Below, piece by piece: positions 14,286 to 21,634 of a stretch of DNA of 24,037 nt. Position numbers and translations under genes: made by a program. This stretch comes from B3-G11 sp036985855 (GTDB taxonomy: Bacteria; Actinomycetota; Acidimicrobiia; Spongiisociales; UBA5794). The notes below the pieces were generated by a model. It was given only the letters and a program-made list of their open reading frames with translations, was not told the DNA's origin and ran no database searches. The stretch spans positions 1-24,037 of the forward strand of contig BTQL01000033.1 in assembly GCA_036985855.1 (NCBI GenBank), in the 5' to 3' direction. Position 1 is the first letter of the stretch; each line of letters opens with the position of its first letter.

Positions 14286-14978
14286 TTACCGGATCCTCGC
14301 TGAACGGAGGATCTGGTACGTGGCAACGCCAACACCGAGGACGATGGAACCTACATAGAGCCAGACGGGACCTCCGAACAGGGAGATCCGCATCGGTTCG
14401 GTTATCACCCGAACGCCTCCTGCCGCTGCCAGAGCGAGGCTTGCCGGCGCCCCGAGCGGTGGACGTCCTCTCTGCTTCCAGAGGGCAATGCCCATCGCCG
14501 CGACGAGATAGAGTCCCGCTGCATACAGTTCGACCGGATGTCGGGTGATGTCGCTTCCCTTTACGGCCTGTGCCCAAGGCAGATCAGAAACGGTGCCGAG
14601 CCACGAGCCGGTGATGAGAGTTCCCGCGTGCCAGCCTGCCAGTCCGCTGAGGACGGCCGGAGCGATCGCATCGGAGGCTTCGAACAGTGCCTTGCGGGCC
14701 AGGAATGCGAATGCCAGGACCGCTCCGATCGATGCACCTGCTGTCGACACACCGCTGCGAACGAGAATGATCTGGGTCGGATCGGTGAGCGGGTTGATAC
14801 CGACGAGCACCATTGACGTCAGGCGTCCGACGAGAAGGCCGACTGCGCCTGCGGTGAGGCCTGCATCCCATAGGTCGAGTGCACACCCAGCGGCGTTTCC
14901 TCGTTTGGCTTCCCACCGCAGCATCAGCCAGAACGCGCCGACGGCAACTGCTGCTGAGGCCAGCAGGGTGAATTCCAT
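14286..14978 (-). CDS. Lgt-like (prolipoprotein diacylglyceryl transferase family) membrane protein
   Basis: This 230-residue protein has about six to seven transmembrane segments and the Lgt topology. Recognisable Lgt blocks are DAIAPAVLSGLAGWHAGT..TGSWLG, SDLPWA, R-H-P-V-E-L-Y-A-A, and the C-terminal GGVRVITEPMR (cf. GRFxxEFFR). However, the conserved SFHGG histidine region reads VSTAGAS, and the GRIGNFIN arginine segment reads GWHAGTLIT, so two catalytic-site residues known from E. coli Lgt appear absent. It may be a divergent paralogue with another substrate rather than the essential lipoprotein acyltransferase. The ATG at 14978 overlaps the tlpA stop (TGATG), so the two are translationally coupled. 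Confidence 0.72.
   Translation of the reverse strand: MEFTLLASAAVAVGAFWLMLRWEAKRGNAAGCALDLWDAGLTAGAVGLLVGRLTSMVLVGINPLTDPTQIILVRSGVSTAGASIGAVLAFAFLARKALFEASDAIAPAVLSGLAGWHAGTLITGSWLGTVSDLPWAQAVKGSDITRHPVELYAAGLYLVAAMGIALWKQRGRPPLGAPASLALAAAGGVRVITEPMRISLFGGPVWLYVGSIVLGVGVATYQILRSARIR
14287..14318. terminator. hairpin at the convergent ends of the selenoprotein and Lgt-like genes
   Basis: TACCGGATCCTC (14287-14298) pairs with GAGGATCTGGTA (14307-14318), 12 pairs including one G-T wobble, around an 8-nt loop. It begins 15 bases after the selenoprotein stop and overlaps the last codons of the opposing Lgt-like gene. It probably terminates the plus-strand transcript; there is no T-tract. Confidence 0.5.
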
Positions 14979-15460
14979 CAGCGCTGGATCTCGTCGAGGT
15001 AGAAAGCGAGTGTTGGTTCGTCGATGATGCCACGATGGATCTGAATCAGGGCTGCGTCCGCGTCGTAGAAGAACGTGATGGGCACGCCCCGACCGCCGCC
15101 CATCTCGACAGGAATGGTGCCGGCACGGTTCGCATAGTGGATCATTGGTGCCTTGTCGTAGTACTCGGTTATGAAGGTTGCTGCCGCTCCAGGATTGTCG
15201 CGAATGTTGAGGGCGATGAAATCGACGTTCCTCCTCGTGGCAGCCGCTGTGGCGAGCAGTGGTGCCTCGGATCGGCAGGGCAGGCACCATGACGCCCACA
15301 CATTGACGATCGTGGGTCGGCCGCTTGCGGCGATCTCTGCCGTGAGTTCGTCATAGGTGATGGGTTCTGGTGCGTCACCAGGTGTTGTGCCGGACGCTGC
15401 GGAACAGGCTGCAGCCACGAGCGCGATTCCGACGATGAGTGGGAGAACGCGCTTCTGCAT
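14978..15460 (-). CDS. TlpA/ResA-like thioredoxin-fold lipoprotein
   Basis: This 160-residue lipoprotein has its signal ending LVAAAC (Cys19), followed by a thioredoxin domain with the active site W-A-S-W-C-L-P-C (Cys59 and Cys62) and a cis-proline in RGVPITFFYD. TlpA/ResA proteins act outside the membrane as thiol-disulfide reductants, for example in cytochrome c maturation. Here the context is the tail of the histidine operon, 26 bases after hisIE, and the downstream Lgt-like gene overlaps by one base. The start is ATG at 15460; an in-frame TTG at 15490 would overlap hisIE. It has the ordinary CxxC site that the nearby putative selenoprotein lacks. Confidence 0.88.
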   Translation of the reverse strand: MQKRVLPLIVGIALVAAACSAASGTTPGDAPEPITYDELTAEIAASGRPTIVNVWASWCLPCRSEAPLLATAAATRRNVDFIALNIRDNPGAAATFITEYYDKAPMIHYANRAGTIPVEMGGGRGVPITFFYDADAALIQIHRGIIDEPTLAFYLDEIQR

Positions 15461-15486
15461 ACCCCCGAGGGTAGGCGCGGGTCTGC

Positions 15487-16110
15487 TCAACGGGCTCGGC
15501 TCATGAGTTCGCTCGCCACCCGCTTCGGATCGACTCCCTGCTGTGCCAGGAGCACGAGGGCGTGGTAGAACAAGTCGGCAGCCTCCTCGACAACCCGCTG
15601 ATCGGGTGCACCGGTGGCAGTGTCCTTTGCAGCGAACGCGAGCTCACCAGCCTCTTCGAGCGTCTTGCGGGCGACGAGATCACCATCATCGAGCAGCCGG
15701 GCCGTATAGGACTCTGAGGGAGCGGCACTGGCTCTTTCGTCGATCGTCGCCACGAGCACGTCAAGAGCCGACCCCAGTGTGACCTGTTGTGAGGAACCGA
15801 AGCATGAGGTCGTGCCCGTATGGCACGTGGGGCCAGCCGGCCGAGCGTTGATGAGCACGGCATCGTCGTCACAGTCGAGACGGATGGACACCACCGATAG
15901 GGTGTTTCCGCTTGTTTCGCCTTTGAACCACAATGCACCCCGTGAGCGGCTGTGGAAGTGCACGAGCCCGGTATCGACGGTCTTGTCCCAGGCTTCATCG
16001 TCCTGGTACCCCACCATCAGCACCTCGTGGGTAGTCGCGTCCTGGACGATGCATGGAACGAGACCATGTCGGTCGCTTCGGATCGCGTCGAACGCAGGTC
16101 GAGTGCTCAT
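15487..16110 (-). CDS. hisIE: bifunctional phosphoribosyl-AMP cyclohydrolase / phosphoribosyl-ATP pyrophosphatase
   Basis: This 207-residue fusion catalyses steps two and three of histidine synthesis. The N-terminal PRA-CH part (about 1-108) has W-F-K-G-E-T-S-G, the metal site D-C-D-D-D (79-83), and Cys96 and Cys103 in PTCHTGTTSCF. The C-terminal PRA-PH part (about 113-207) has R-K-T-L-E-E-A-G-E and V-V-E-E-A-A-D-L-F-Y-H, the acidic residues that bind magnesium. Many actinobacteria encode separate hisI and hisE, so the fusion is of some note. The start ATG overlaps the hisF stop as ATGA. Confidence 0.96.
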   Translation of the reverse strand: MSTRPAFDAIRSDRHGLVPCIVQDATTHEVLMVGYQDDEAWDKTVDTGLVHFHSRSRGALWFKGETSGNTLSVVSIRLDCDDDAVLINARPAGPTCHTGTTSCFGSSQQVTLGSALDVLVATIDERASAAPSESYTARLLDDGDLVARKTLEEAGELAFAAKDTATGAPDQRVVEEAADLFYHALVLLAQQGVDPKRVASELMSRAR

Positions 16111-16868
16111 ACGATCTCCCTCACCGGCACGCCGGCGAGGGCAAGGTCGGCTTTCACGTCGGCAATCGAGTGGATCGAACGGTGGAATATCGATGCGGCC
16201 AACACGGCGTCGGCCCGACCCTCAACGATGGCCGCGGTGAGATCCGCAGGGTTCCCTGCTCCTCCCGAAGCGATGATCGGAATCGAGACGCGCCTTCGAA
16301 GCGCACGAAGGAGTTCGACGTCGTAACCCTCGTGGGTTCCGTCGCGATCCATCGACGTGACAAGCAACTCGCCCGCACCGAGTCTCTGGGCCCGCCCTGC
16401 CCAATCAAGGGCGCAGAGTCCCGTATCGACTCGCCCTCCGCGGGTGTACACAGACCAACCGGTGGAAACCGTCTTCGCGTCGATGGCAACGACGACACAC
16501 TGCGCTCCGAAGGCCTGTGCACACTCCTGAATCAAGCGCGGTTGCTGCACGGCTGCTGAATTGATCGCGACCTTGTCTGCGCCTGCTCGCAGCACCGCCC
16601 GCATGTCGGAAACGGAGCGGACGCCGCCGCCCACCGTGAGGGGAATGAACACGTTCACGGCGGTCTCTCGAATCGTCTTGAGCATCGTCGTGCGTCCCTC
16701 AGGTGTCGCGCCGATGTCCAGGAAGCAGATCTCGTCCGCGCCTTCATCGGCATACCGCATCGCGAGCTCGACGGGGTCGCCCTCATCGGTGAGGTCGACG
16801 AATCGGGTGCCCTTGACGACCCTTCCGTTCTTGACATCGAGACAAGGAATGACGCGTCTACGCAACAT
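16107..16868 (-). CDS. hisF: imidazole glycerol phosphate synthase, cyclase subunit
   Basis: This 253-residue beta/alpha barrel turns PRFAR and ammonia into imidazole glycerol phosphate and AICAR. Catalytic aspartates are Asp11 (IPCLDVKNG) and Asp130 (VAIDAK); the phosphate-binding GGG (80-82) and S-M-D-R-D-G-T-x-x-G-Y-D are present, as is the C-terminal S-G-G-A-G-N. The ATG at 16868 is chosen, overlapping the hisH stop by 11 bases; the open frame upstream runs through hisH. It works as a complex with HisH, encoded immediately upstream. Confidence 0.97.
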   Translation of the reverse strand: MLRRRVIPCLDVKNGRVVKGTRFVDLTDEGDPVELAMRYADEGADEICFLDIGATPEGRTTMLKTIRETAVNVFIPLTVGGGVRSVSDMRAVLRAGADKVAINSAAVQQPRLIQECAQAFGAQCVVVAIDAKTVSTGWSVYTRGGRVDTGLCALDWAGRAQRLGAGELLVTSMDRDGTHEGYDVELLRALRRRVSIPIIASGGAGNPADLTAAIVEGRADAVLAASIFHRSIHSIADVKADLALAGVPVREIV

Positions 16869-17469
16869 CGCGTACCTCGCGAGAGTCATCGAGGAAGTTG
16901 GCGAGTACGCGTAGGCCGGCAGCTCCGGATCGTTCGGGATGGAACTGGAGACCCGTCGTGGATCCAGATTCCACGGCAGAAACGAATACGTTCTCTCCAT
17001 ACGATGTCCGGCCCGCGACCAGGCGGGGATCGGACGGGTGTGCTGCGAAACTGTGAACGAAGTAGAAGAGCGGGCTGCTGCCTAGACCGGTGAAGATGGC
17101 GTTGCTCGTTTGCTCGACTGAGTTCCAGCCAATGTGCGGAAGCGGAGAGGCGTCCATCCGCCGAACATCTCCACGAATGAGCCCGAGGCATTCCGTGTCG
17201 TCTTCCGTCGAGTATTCGAAGAGCAACTGCATACCGACGCATACGCCGAGCAGCGGACTTCGGTAGTTTCGAAGCTCGTCGCTGAGGCCCGTCTGATTGA
17301 GCGTCCGCATCGCTGGTCCTGTGGCACCGACACCCGGCAGAACGACACGATCGAATTCACCGAGCGCGCCAGATCGGACGAGGGTCGGGTCGGCCCCGAC
17401 GGTTTCGAGCGCCCGCATCATGGATACGAGGTTGCCGGCTCCGTGATCGATCACCGCAACGGAGGTCAC
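16858..17469 (-). CDS. hisH: imidazole glycerol phosphate synthase, glutamine amidotransferase subunit
   Basis: This 203-residue class I glutaminase feeds ammonia to HisF. The triad is visible: Cys77 in L-L-G-V-C-V-G-M-Q, His177 and Glu179 in Q-F-H-P-E-R-S-G (usually HPEKSG). The oxyanion region P-G-V-G is at about 45-48. The GTG start at 17469 overlaps the hisB stop as GTGA, so it is translationally coupled. Confidence 0.96.
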   Translation of the reverse strand: MTSVAVIDHGAGNLVSMMRALETVGADPTLVRSGALGEFDRVVLPGVGATGPAMRTLNQTGLSDELRNYRSPLLGVCVGMQLLFEYSTEDDTECLGLIRGDVRRMDASPLPHIGWNSVEQTSNAIFTGLGSSPLFYFVHSFAAHPSDPRLVAGRTSYGENVFVSAVESGSTTGLQFHPERSGAAGLRVLANFLDDSREVRDVA

Positions 17470-18050
17470 AAAGATCCCTTCGTGGAAGGCACGCCTCGCC
17501 TGCGCGGATCGAGTTCGACCGCCATACGCGTGGCGCGAGCGAGAGCCTTGAACGTGGCTTCCGCGACATGGTGATCATTGCGGCCCGAGGCGGTCACGTT
17601 CAACGTTGCGCGAGCGGTGCGGACGAACGCCTCGATTGCGTGCTCGATCAATTGCGTCGACAATTCACCGATACGATCCGCTCGGAACGGCACCTCGACT
17701 ACGGCGTACGGTCGGCCGCCGTAGTCGATTGCCACAGTCGCAACAGCCTCGTCCATGGGGATCATCGCGTCGCCGTACCGCGTGATTCCATCGCGGTCAC
17801 CGAGGGCTTCGTCGATTGCGGATCCGAGAACAAGCATCGTGTCTTCGACGGTGTGGTGATCATCGACCTCGAGGTCACCCTCCGTTGACACGATCAGATC
17901 GATGAGGGAGTGGTGGGCAAACGCTGTGAGCAGATGGTCGAACATGCCGACGCCAGTGGATATCGCGGCGCGACCGTGTCCGTCGAGGTTCACCTCCACG
18001 ATGACCTTCGTCTCATTCGTCGTGCGTTCGATACGAGCGGTTCTTGTCAT
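17466..18050 (-). CDS. hisB: imidazoleglycerol-phosphate dehydratase
   Basis: This 194-residue monofunctional enzyme dehydrates imidazole glycerol phosphate. The two manganese-binding motifs are D-D-H-H-T-V-E-D (63-70) and N-D-H-H-V-A-E-A-T-F-K-A-L (from 158). An additional G-M-F-D-H-L lies at 35-40. No histidinol phosphatase domain is fused, unlike in enterobacteria; no separate phosphatase (hisN) is in the window, so it must be elsewhere. The start ATG overlaps the hisC stop as ATGA. Confidence 0.97.
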   Translation of the reverse strand: MTRTARIERTTNETKVIVEVNLDGHGRAAISTGVGMFDHLLTAFAHHSLIDLIVSTEGDLEVDDHHTVEDTMLVLGSAIDEALGDRDGITRYGDAMIPMDEAVATVAIDYGGRPYAVVEVPFRADRIGELSTQLIEHAIEAFVRTARATLNVTASGRNDHHVAEATFKALARATRMAVELDPRRRGVPSTKGSL

Positions 18051-19096
18051 GGGAGCTGCCTCCAGAGGGCATCGATCAGTCTGTCATTTTCGTAGGGGGC
18101 CCTGACCGTGAACCGCAGAAAGTTCACGAGAGGATGATCATCGGGGAAACGACGCACGACGAGCCCTTCCGTCAGCAACACCTCGGCGATCTGGGGCGCT
18201 TGGGAGCCGATGTCACAGAGCAGAAAGTTCGTCGCGGACCGCCGAGGTTTGATGCCGAGATTCGAAAGAGAGTCGGCAAGGCGCGTCCGTTCCTTCGTGA
18301 GTCTCTCAACACGTCGCCGCATACGTTGGGGCTCCGCCAGGGCCACCGCGGCGATCTCTGCGGACATCGACGAGATGCTGCCGGGCGGTCGAACGGAGTC
18401 GAGCCGATCAGCGAGCTTCGGCGCGCTGATCGAGAATCCCACTCTGAGCCCGGCGAGGCCGAATGCTTTCGACATCGTGTAGGCAATGATCAAGTTGTCG
18501 TATCGCTCGATCCATGGCGCCCACTCATCACCGGAGAACTCGGCATATGCTGCATCGACTACGACGACGCCTCTTGCCTGGTCGATGATCGAGGAGATGG
18601 TTTCGTCCGGGATCCGGTCGCCCGTGGGATTGTTCGGGACACAGAGCCACGTGACATCGGACGTCTGTGCCGCCTCACCGAATGCCTCGGACGGATACTC
18701 GAAGCCTTGGCCGTAACTCACAGCAATGAACTCTGACTGACGCTGCGCAGACACGATTTCATACAGCGGATATGTTGGAGTAACGGCGGTTGCCCGAAGA
18801 CCCTTGGCCAGGAATGCGCTGCCCACAAGACCGATGATCTCGTCGACACCTGCCCCAGGGACGACCGCATCGTCGTCAACACCCAAGTATCGGGCCGCCG
18901 CGGTGCGGATCCCCGTGTATGAGGCACCGGGATACTCGTTGAGCCGTCTGGCCATTGGAGCGACGATCGAGGGTGCCCAGTCCGTGGAGAAGGGCGATGT
19001 GTTGTGGTCAAAGCGAATGACATCGCGGACATCGAGGTTGAAACGTTCCGCGATTTCAGCTGTCGTCGGTTGCCATTGATACTGTGGTTCAGTCAT
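18047..19096 (-). CDS. hisC: histidinol-phosphate aminotransferase
   Basis: This 349-residue fold-type I PLP enzyme has N-N-P-T-G at 155-159, Asp181 and Tyr184 in V-D-A-A-Y-A-E-F, the PLP lysine Lys210 in T-M-S-K-A-F-G-L-A-G-L-R-V-G, and the C-terminal FLRFTVR arginine. It transaminates imidazole acetol phosphate. Related enzymes for aromatic amino acids look alike, but the operon position settles the role. The ATG at 19096 is chosen because it overlaps the hisD stop as ATGA; the longer open frame to 19423 runs antisense-like through hisD. Confidence 0.96.
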   Translation of the reverse strand: MTEPQYQWQPTTAEIAERFNLDVRDVIRFDHNTSPFSTDWAPSIVAPMARRLNEYPGASYTGIRTAAARYLGVDDDAVVPGAGVDEIIGLVGSAFLAKGLRATAVTPTYPLYEIVSAQRQSEFIAVSYGQGFEYPSEAFGEAAQTSDVTWLCVPNNPTGDRIPDETISSIIDQARGVVVVDAAYAEFSGDEWAPWIERYDNLIIAYTMSKAFGLAGLRVGFSISAPKLADRLDSVRPPGSISSMSAEIAAVALAEPQRMRRRVERLTKERTRLADSLSNLGIKPRRSATNFLLCDIGSQAPQIAEVLLTEGLVVRRFPDDHPLVNFLRFTVRAPYENDRLIDALWRQLP

Positions 19097-20397
19097 GACT
19101 TCGTCTCCAATCTGACCCTCACAGAGTTGGCGTGAGCGGTGAGACCTTCTGCATTCGCCAGTGCCATGATCGTTGGCGCTAGCGATTCGAGACCTTGCCG
19201 CGTCATGGTTTGAATCTGTCGCCAGGAGCCGAAGTCGTCGACTGATAGTGGACCATACGCACGAGCGAGGCCCCCTGTTGGAAGGACATGGTTTGCGCCC
19301 GTCGCATAATCTCCGGCTGCCTCTGGCGTCCATTCGCCGATGAACACAGAGCCAGCGTTGGGTACGGCAGCAGCATCGCTGCGAGCCTCGACTGTGTGCA
19401 GGCTCAGGTGTTCGGGTGCCCATGCGTTCGCATATGAAAGTGCGTCGGGAGTCGAGGGCGCTATCACGATGGTTCCGTGGTTCTCCAGCGCCTTGGCGAT
19501 GATATCTGAGCGTTCGAGGGTTGCGAGCTGGCGGTCGATTTCGTCACGGACGGCGACTGCTGCCCCTCTGCTCGTCGCGATCAAAACAACCGAGGACTCC
19601 TCGCCGTGCTCTGCCTGGCACAAGACGTCGGCGGCTGCGGCAGCTGGATCGACGGTGCCATCAACGACGACGGCCGCTTCGCTCGGACCGGCTGGGAGAT
19701 CGACACCACATTCCCCGTACACGGCAAGCTTGCCCGCTGTGACCCACGGCCCTCCGGGACCAACGATCTTGTCGACTCGGCCAACGGTCTCTGTGCCGTA
19801 GGCGAGTGCTCCGATGGCCTGTGCACCCCCGATCGCATACATCTCCGTGACCCCCAGCATTGACGCGGCTCCGAGGACGTTCGGATCGATCGTTCCATCT
19901 GGTCTTGCAGGCGTGACGACACATATCTCCGGGACACCGGCAACCAGTGCTGGGACGACACCCATGATCAGAGATGACGGATAGGCAGCGCGGCCGCCTG
20001 GAACGTAGACGCCGACACGGCCAAGGGGGGACCAGACACGATCGACCGTGACACCGGCTCCCTGGGTCGTTGTTGTCGACGCCGGTAGCTGTGGTTGGTG
20101 ACATGCACGCACGTTCCAGATCGCCATTTCCATCGCGGACGAAACGTCTTTGCCGAGATCGGCTCCGGCGTTCTCAATGGTTTTGGTCGACACTGCAATG
20201 GCGCAGCGCGAGAGTGCTCCGCCGAATCGCTTGCTGTAGTCGATCACCGCCGCGTCGCCACGGTTTTTCACGTCGTCGACGATCGCCGCTGCTTGGCGTC
20301 TCACGTTCGGATCCGGAAGCGCCGACCGATTCGTCGATCTGGATATCGCGGGTTTCTCGGCTGTTGTGAGGTCGAGCCAGGTCATGGCGATGGTCAC
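19093..20397 (-). CDS. hisD: histidinol dehydrogenase
   Basis: This 434-residue enzyme oxidises histidinol to histidine in two NAD steps. Recognisable motifs are PLGRVGVYVPGG, G-G-A-Q-A-I-G-A-L-A-Y-G-T, V-D-L-P-A-G-P-S-E, C-Q-A-E-H-G with the zinc-site Gln and His, W-A-P-E-H-L-S-L, and G-A-N-H-V-L-P-T-G-G. The usual GPGNxxVxxAKR stretch reads G-P-G-G-P-W-V-T-A-G-K-L, with the Asn replaced by Gly. The GTG at 20397 overlaps the hisG stop as GTGA; ATG 20385 is an alternative start. Confidence 0.96.
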   Translation of the reverse strand: MTIAMTWLDLTTAEKPAISRSTNRSALPDPNVRRQAAAIVDDVKNRGDAAVIDYSKRFGGALSRCAIAVSTKTIENAGADLGKDVSSAMEMAIWNVRACHQPQLPASTTTTQGAGVTVDRVWSPLGRVGVYVPGGRAAYPSSLIMGVVPALVAGVPEICVVTPARPDGTIDPNVLGAASMLGVTEMYAIGGAQAIGALAYGTETVGRVDKIVGPGGPWVTAGKLAVYGECGVDLPAGPSEAAVVVDGTVDPAAAAADVLCQAEHGEESSVVLIATSRGAAVAVRDEIDRQLATLERSDIIAKALENHGTIVIAPSTPDALSYANAWAPEHLSLHTVEARSDAAAVPNAGSVFIGEWTPEAAGDYATGANHVLPTGGLARAYGPLSVDDFGSWRQIQTMTRQGLESLAPTIMALANAEGLTAHANSVRVRLETKS

Positions 20398-21248
20398 GGA
20401 ATCACCTGCTCGACGGGGAGCACGAGAATTCCCGACGCGCCGGCGTCTTTGAGACGCGGGAGAACATGCCAGACTTCGGAGGATTCAACCACCGAGTGCA
20501 CAGCAACCATGTCGTCGTGTGTCAGCGGCACAACGGTCGGCGCTTCGATGCCGGGGATGATCGCTTCGATCGAGGCCACCGCGCTCCGGGGGGCGTTCAT
20601 GACCACATACCGGCGGTTTCGAGCCACCATGGCCGCCTTGATCATGGTCACAACCCGGATCGCGGTCGGGGAACGCTCGGATTCCATCCGTTCGATCAGG
20701 ATCGCCTGGGACTCGAGCAGGGTCGTGACCGGTGTCAGGCCGTTGATGAGCATCGTTGATCCGCTGGAGACGAGATCGACAACTGCATCTGCGATGTCGA
20801 GCTTCGGAGCGACTTCTACCGATCCGCTGAGGGGCACGGTCGTGATGGGTATGTCCTTGTCGTTGAAGAAGCGGGCGACAATGTTGGGATGCGAGGTGGC
20901 AACCCGCAGACCAGCGAAGTCTTCTAGCGCTGTGATATGGGATCCGTCCGGTACAGCAGCTACGAGCCTGCATCGACCGAACCCGAGTTCAGCGACGGTG
21001 GTGACGGGTGCTTCCTCTTCTCGAGTGAGATCGACTCCGGTGACGCCGAGACCTGCGACACCATCGGCGACGAGTTCAGATACGTCTTTGGCCCGGACGA
21101 ACAACAGCTCGATGGGCGCGTCCCGAACGGGTACCGCAAGACTTCGCTCTGTGCGCTCGAACCGGAACCCTGCCTGGCGCAGCAGGTCCGTCGCCGGTTT
21201 CTCGAGGCGGCCCTTGTTCGGAAGGGCGATCCGCAGGATGTCCATCAT
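20394..21248 (-). CDS. hisG: ATP phosphoribosyltransferase, long form
   Basis: This 284-residue enzyme catalyses the first, feedback-controlled step of histidine synthesis. It has the N-terminal ALPNKGRL, the middle LVSSGSTMLINGL (PRPP-binding region, usually E/D-x-V-x-x-G-x-T), and a C-terminal ACT-like regulatory domain (from about 205) as in the long, HisZ-independent form typical of actinobacteria and enterobacteria. The tandem ATG codons at 21248 and 21245 are the start, one base after the stop of the TrpR-like regulator. The open frame upstream of them is an overlap with that gene. Confidence 0.96.
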   Translation of the reverse strand: MMDILRIALPNKGRLEKPATDLLRQAGFRFERTERSLAVPVRDAPIELLFVRAKDVSELVADGVAGLGVTGVDLTREEEAPVTTVAELGFGRCRLVAAVPDGSHITALEDFAGLRVATSHPNIVARFFNDKDIPITTVPLSGSVEVAPKLDIADAVVDLVSSGSTMLINGLTPVTTLLESQAILIERMESERSPTAIRVVTMIKAAMVARNRRYVVMNAPRSAVASIEAIIPGIEAPTVVPLTHDDMVAVHSVVESSEVWHVLPRLKDAGASGILVLPVEQVIP

Positions 21249-21249
21249 G

Positions 21250-21570
21250 TCAGATCTTCTCGGTTGAAAAGCCGGAACGTTCAAGGGCTTCCACATAGCC
21301 CCCCGTGCCGTGGCGAACCCATTGGGCGATTCGGGTGATCGTTGCTGTGGATACGCCCGTGATGTCGTGGATCTCGCGATACGGGTGACCTTCTGCGAGG
21401 CTCCTGACAACCTGCCACCGTGCGGACATCTCCTCCAGTTCCCTGCGGGTGCAGAGGTCACGAAAGAAGCGCGCTGCATCGTCCCTGTCTTCGATCGCGA
21501 TGATCGCGTCCATCAGGGATGCGGTGCTGTCGTTTCGCCATTCATCCGTCTGGGCCGACCGGTTTGTCAC
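21250..21570 (-). CDS. TrpR-family (YerC/YecD-type) regulator, likely of histidine genes
   Basis: This 106-residue protein belongs to the YerC/YecD branch of TrpR-like repressors: F-F-R-D-L-C-T-R-R-E-L-E-E-M, then a helix-turn-helix at about 63-83 (G-H-P-Y-R-E-I-H-D-I-T-G-V-S-T-A-T-I-T-R), and the G-T-G-G-Y-V-E-A-L-E-R ending. Comparative genomics and work in Firmicutes link this branch to histidine gene control. Its place as the first gene of the his operon, beside a palindrome, supports that here. The GTG start at 21570 is set by CGGAGG at 21575-21580; the frame to 21609 would run through the operator. Confidence 0.85.
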   Translation of the reverse strand: MTNRSAQTDEWRNDSTASLMDAIIAIEDRDDAARFFRDLCTRRELEEMSARWQVVRSLAEGHPYREIHDITGVSTATITRIAQWVRHGTGGYVEALERSGFSTEKI

Positions 21571-21589
21571 TGTGCCTCCGTGTGTCCTA

Positions 21590-21609
21590 GTGTTATAGCA
21601 TGCTAACAC
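21590..21609. promoter_or_regulatory. palindrome between the his regulator and hisA, likely operator
   Basis: GTGTT (21590-21594) and AACAC (21605-21609) flank a perfect 10-bp palindrome TAGCATGCTA (21596-21605). It lies in the 64-base gap between divergent starts (21570 and 21635), so a dimeric repressor bound here could control both the his operon and hisA. An AT-rich core (TTATAG) could serve as a -10 for hisA. A CTAG just to the left (21587-21590) recalls TrpR half-sites, a weak hint. Confidence 0.55.
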
Positions 21610-21634
21610 AGACTAACGCAAAACGACACGACAA

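Noticed and set aside
13126..14577. 483-codon minus-strand open frame across trpD, the selenoprotein and the Lgt-like gene
   Set aside because: It is antisense to three well-supported genes and shows no domain; Arg/Ser-rich composition is typical of a shadow frame.
20095..21267. 390-codon plus-strand open frame over hisG and hisD
   Set aside because: It is antisense to intact his genes; no family motifs.
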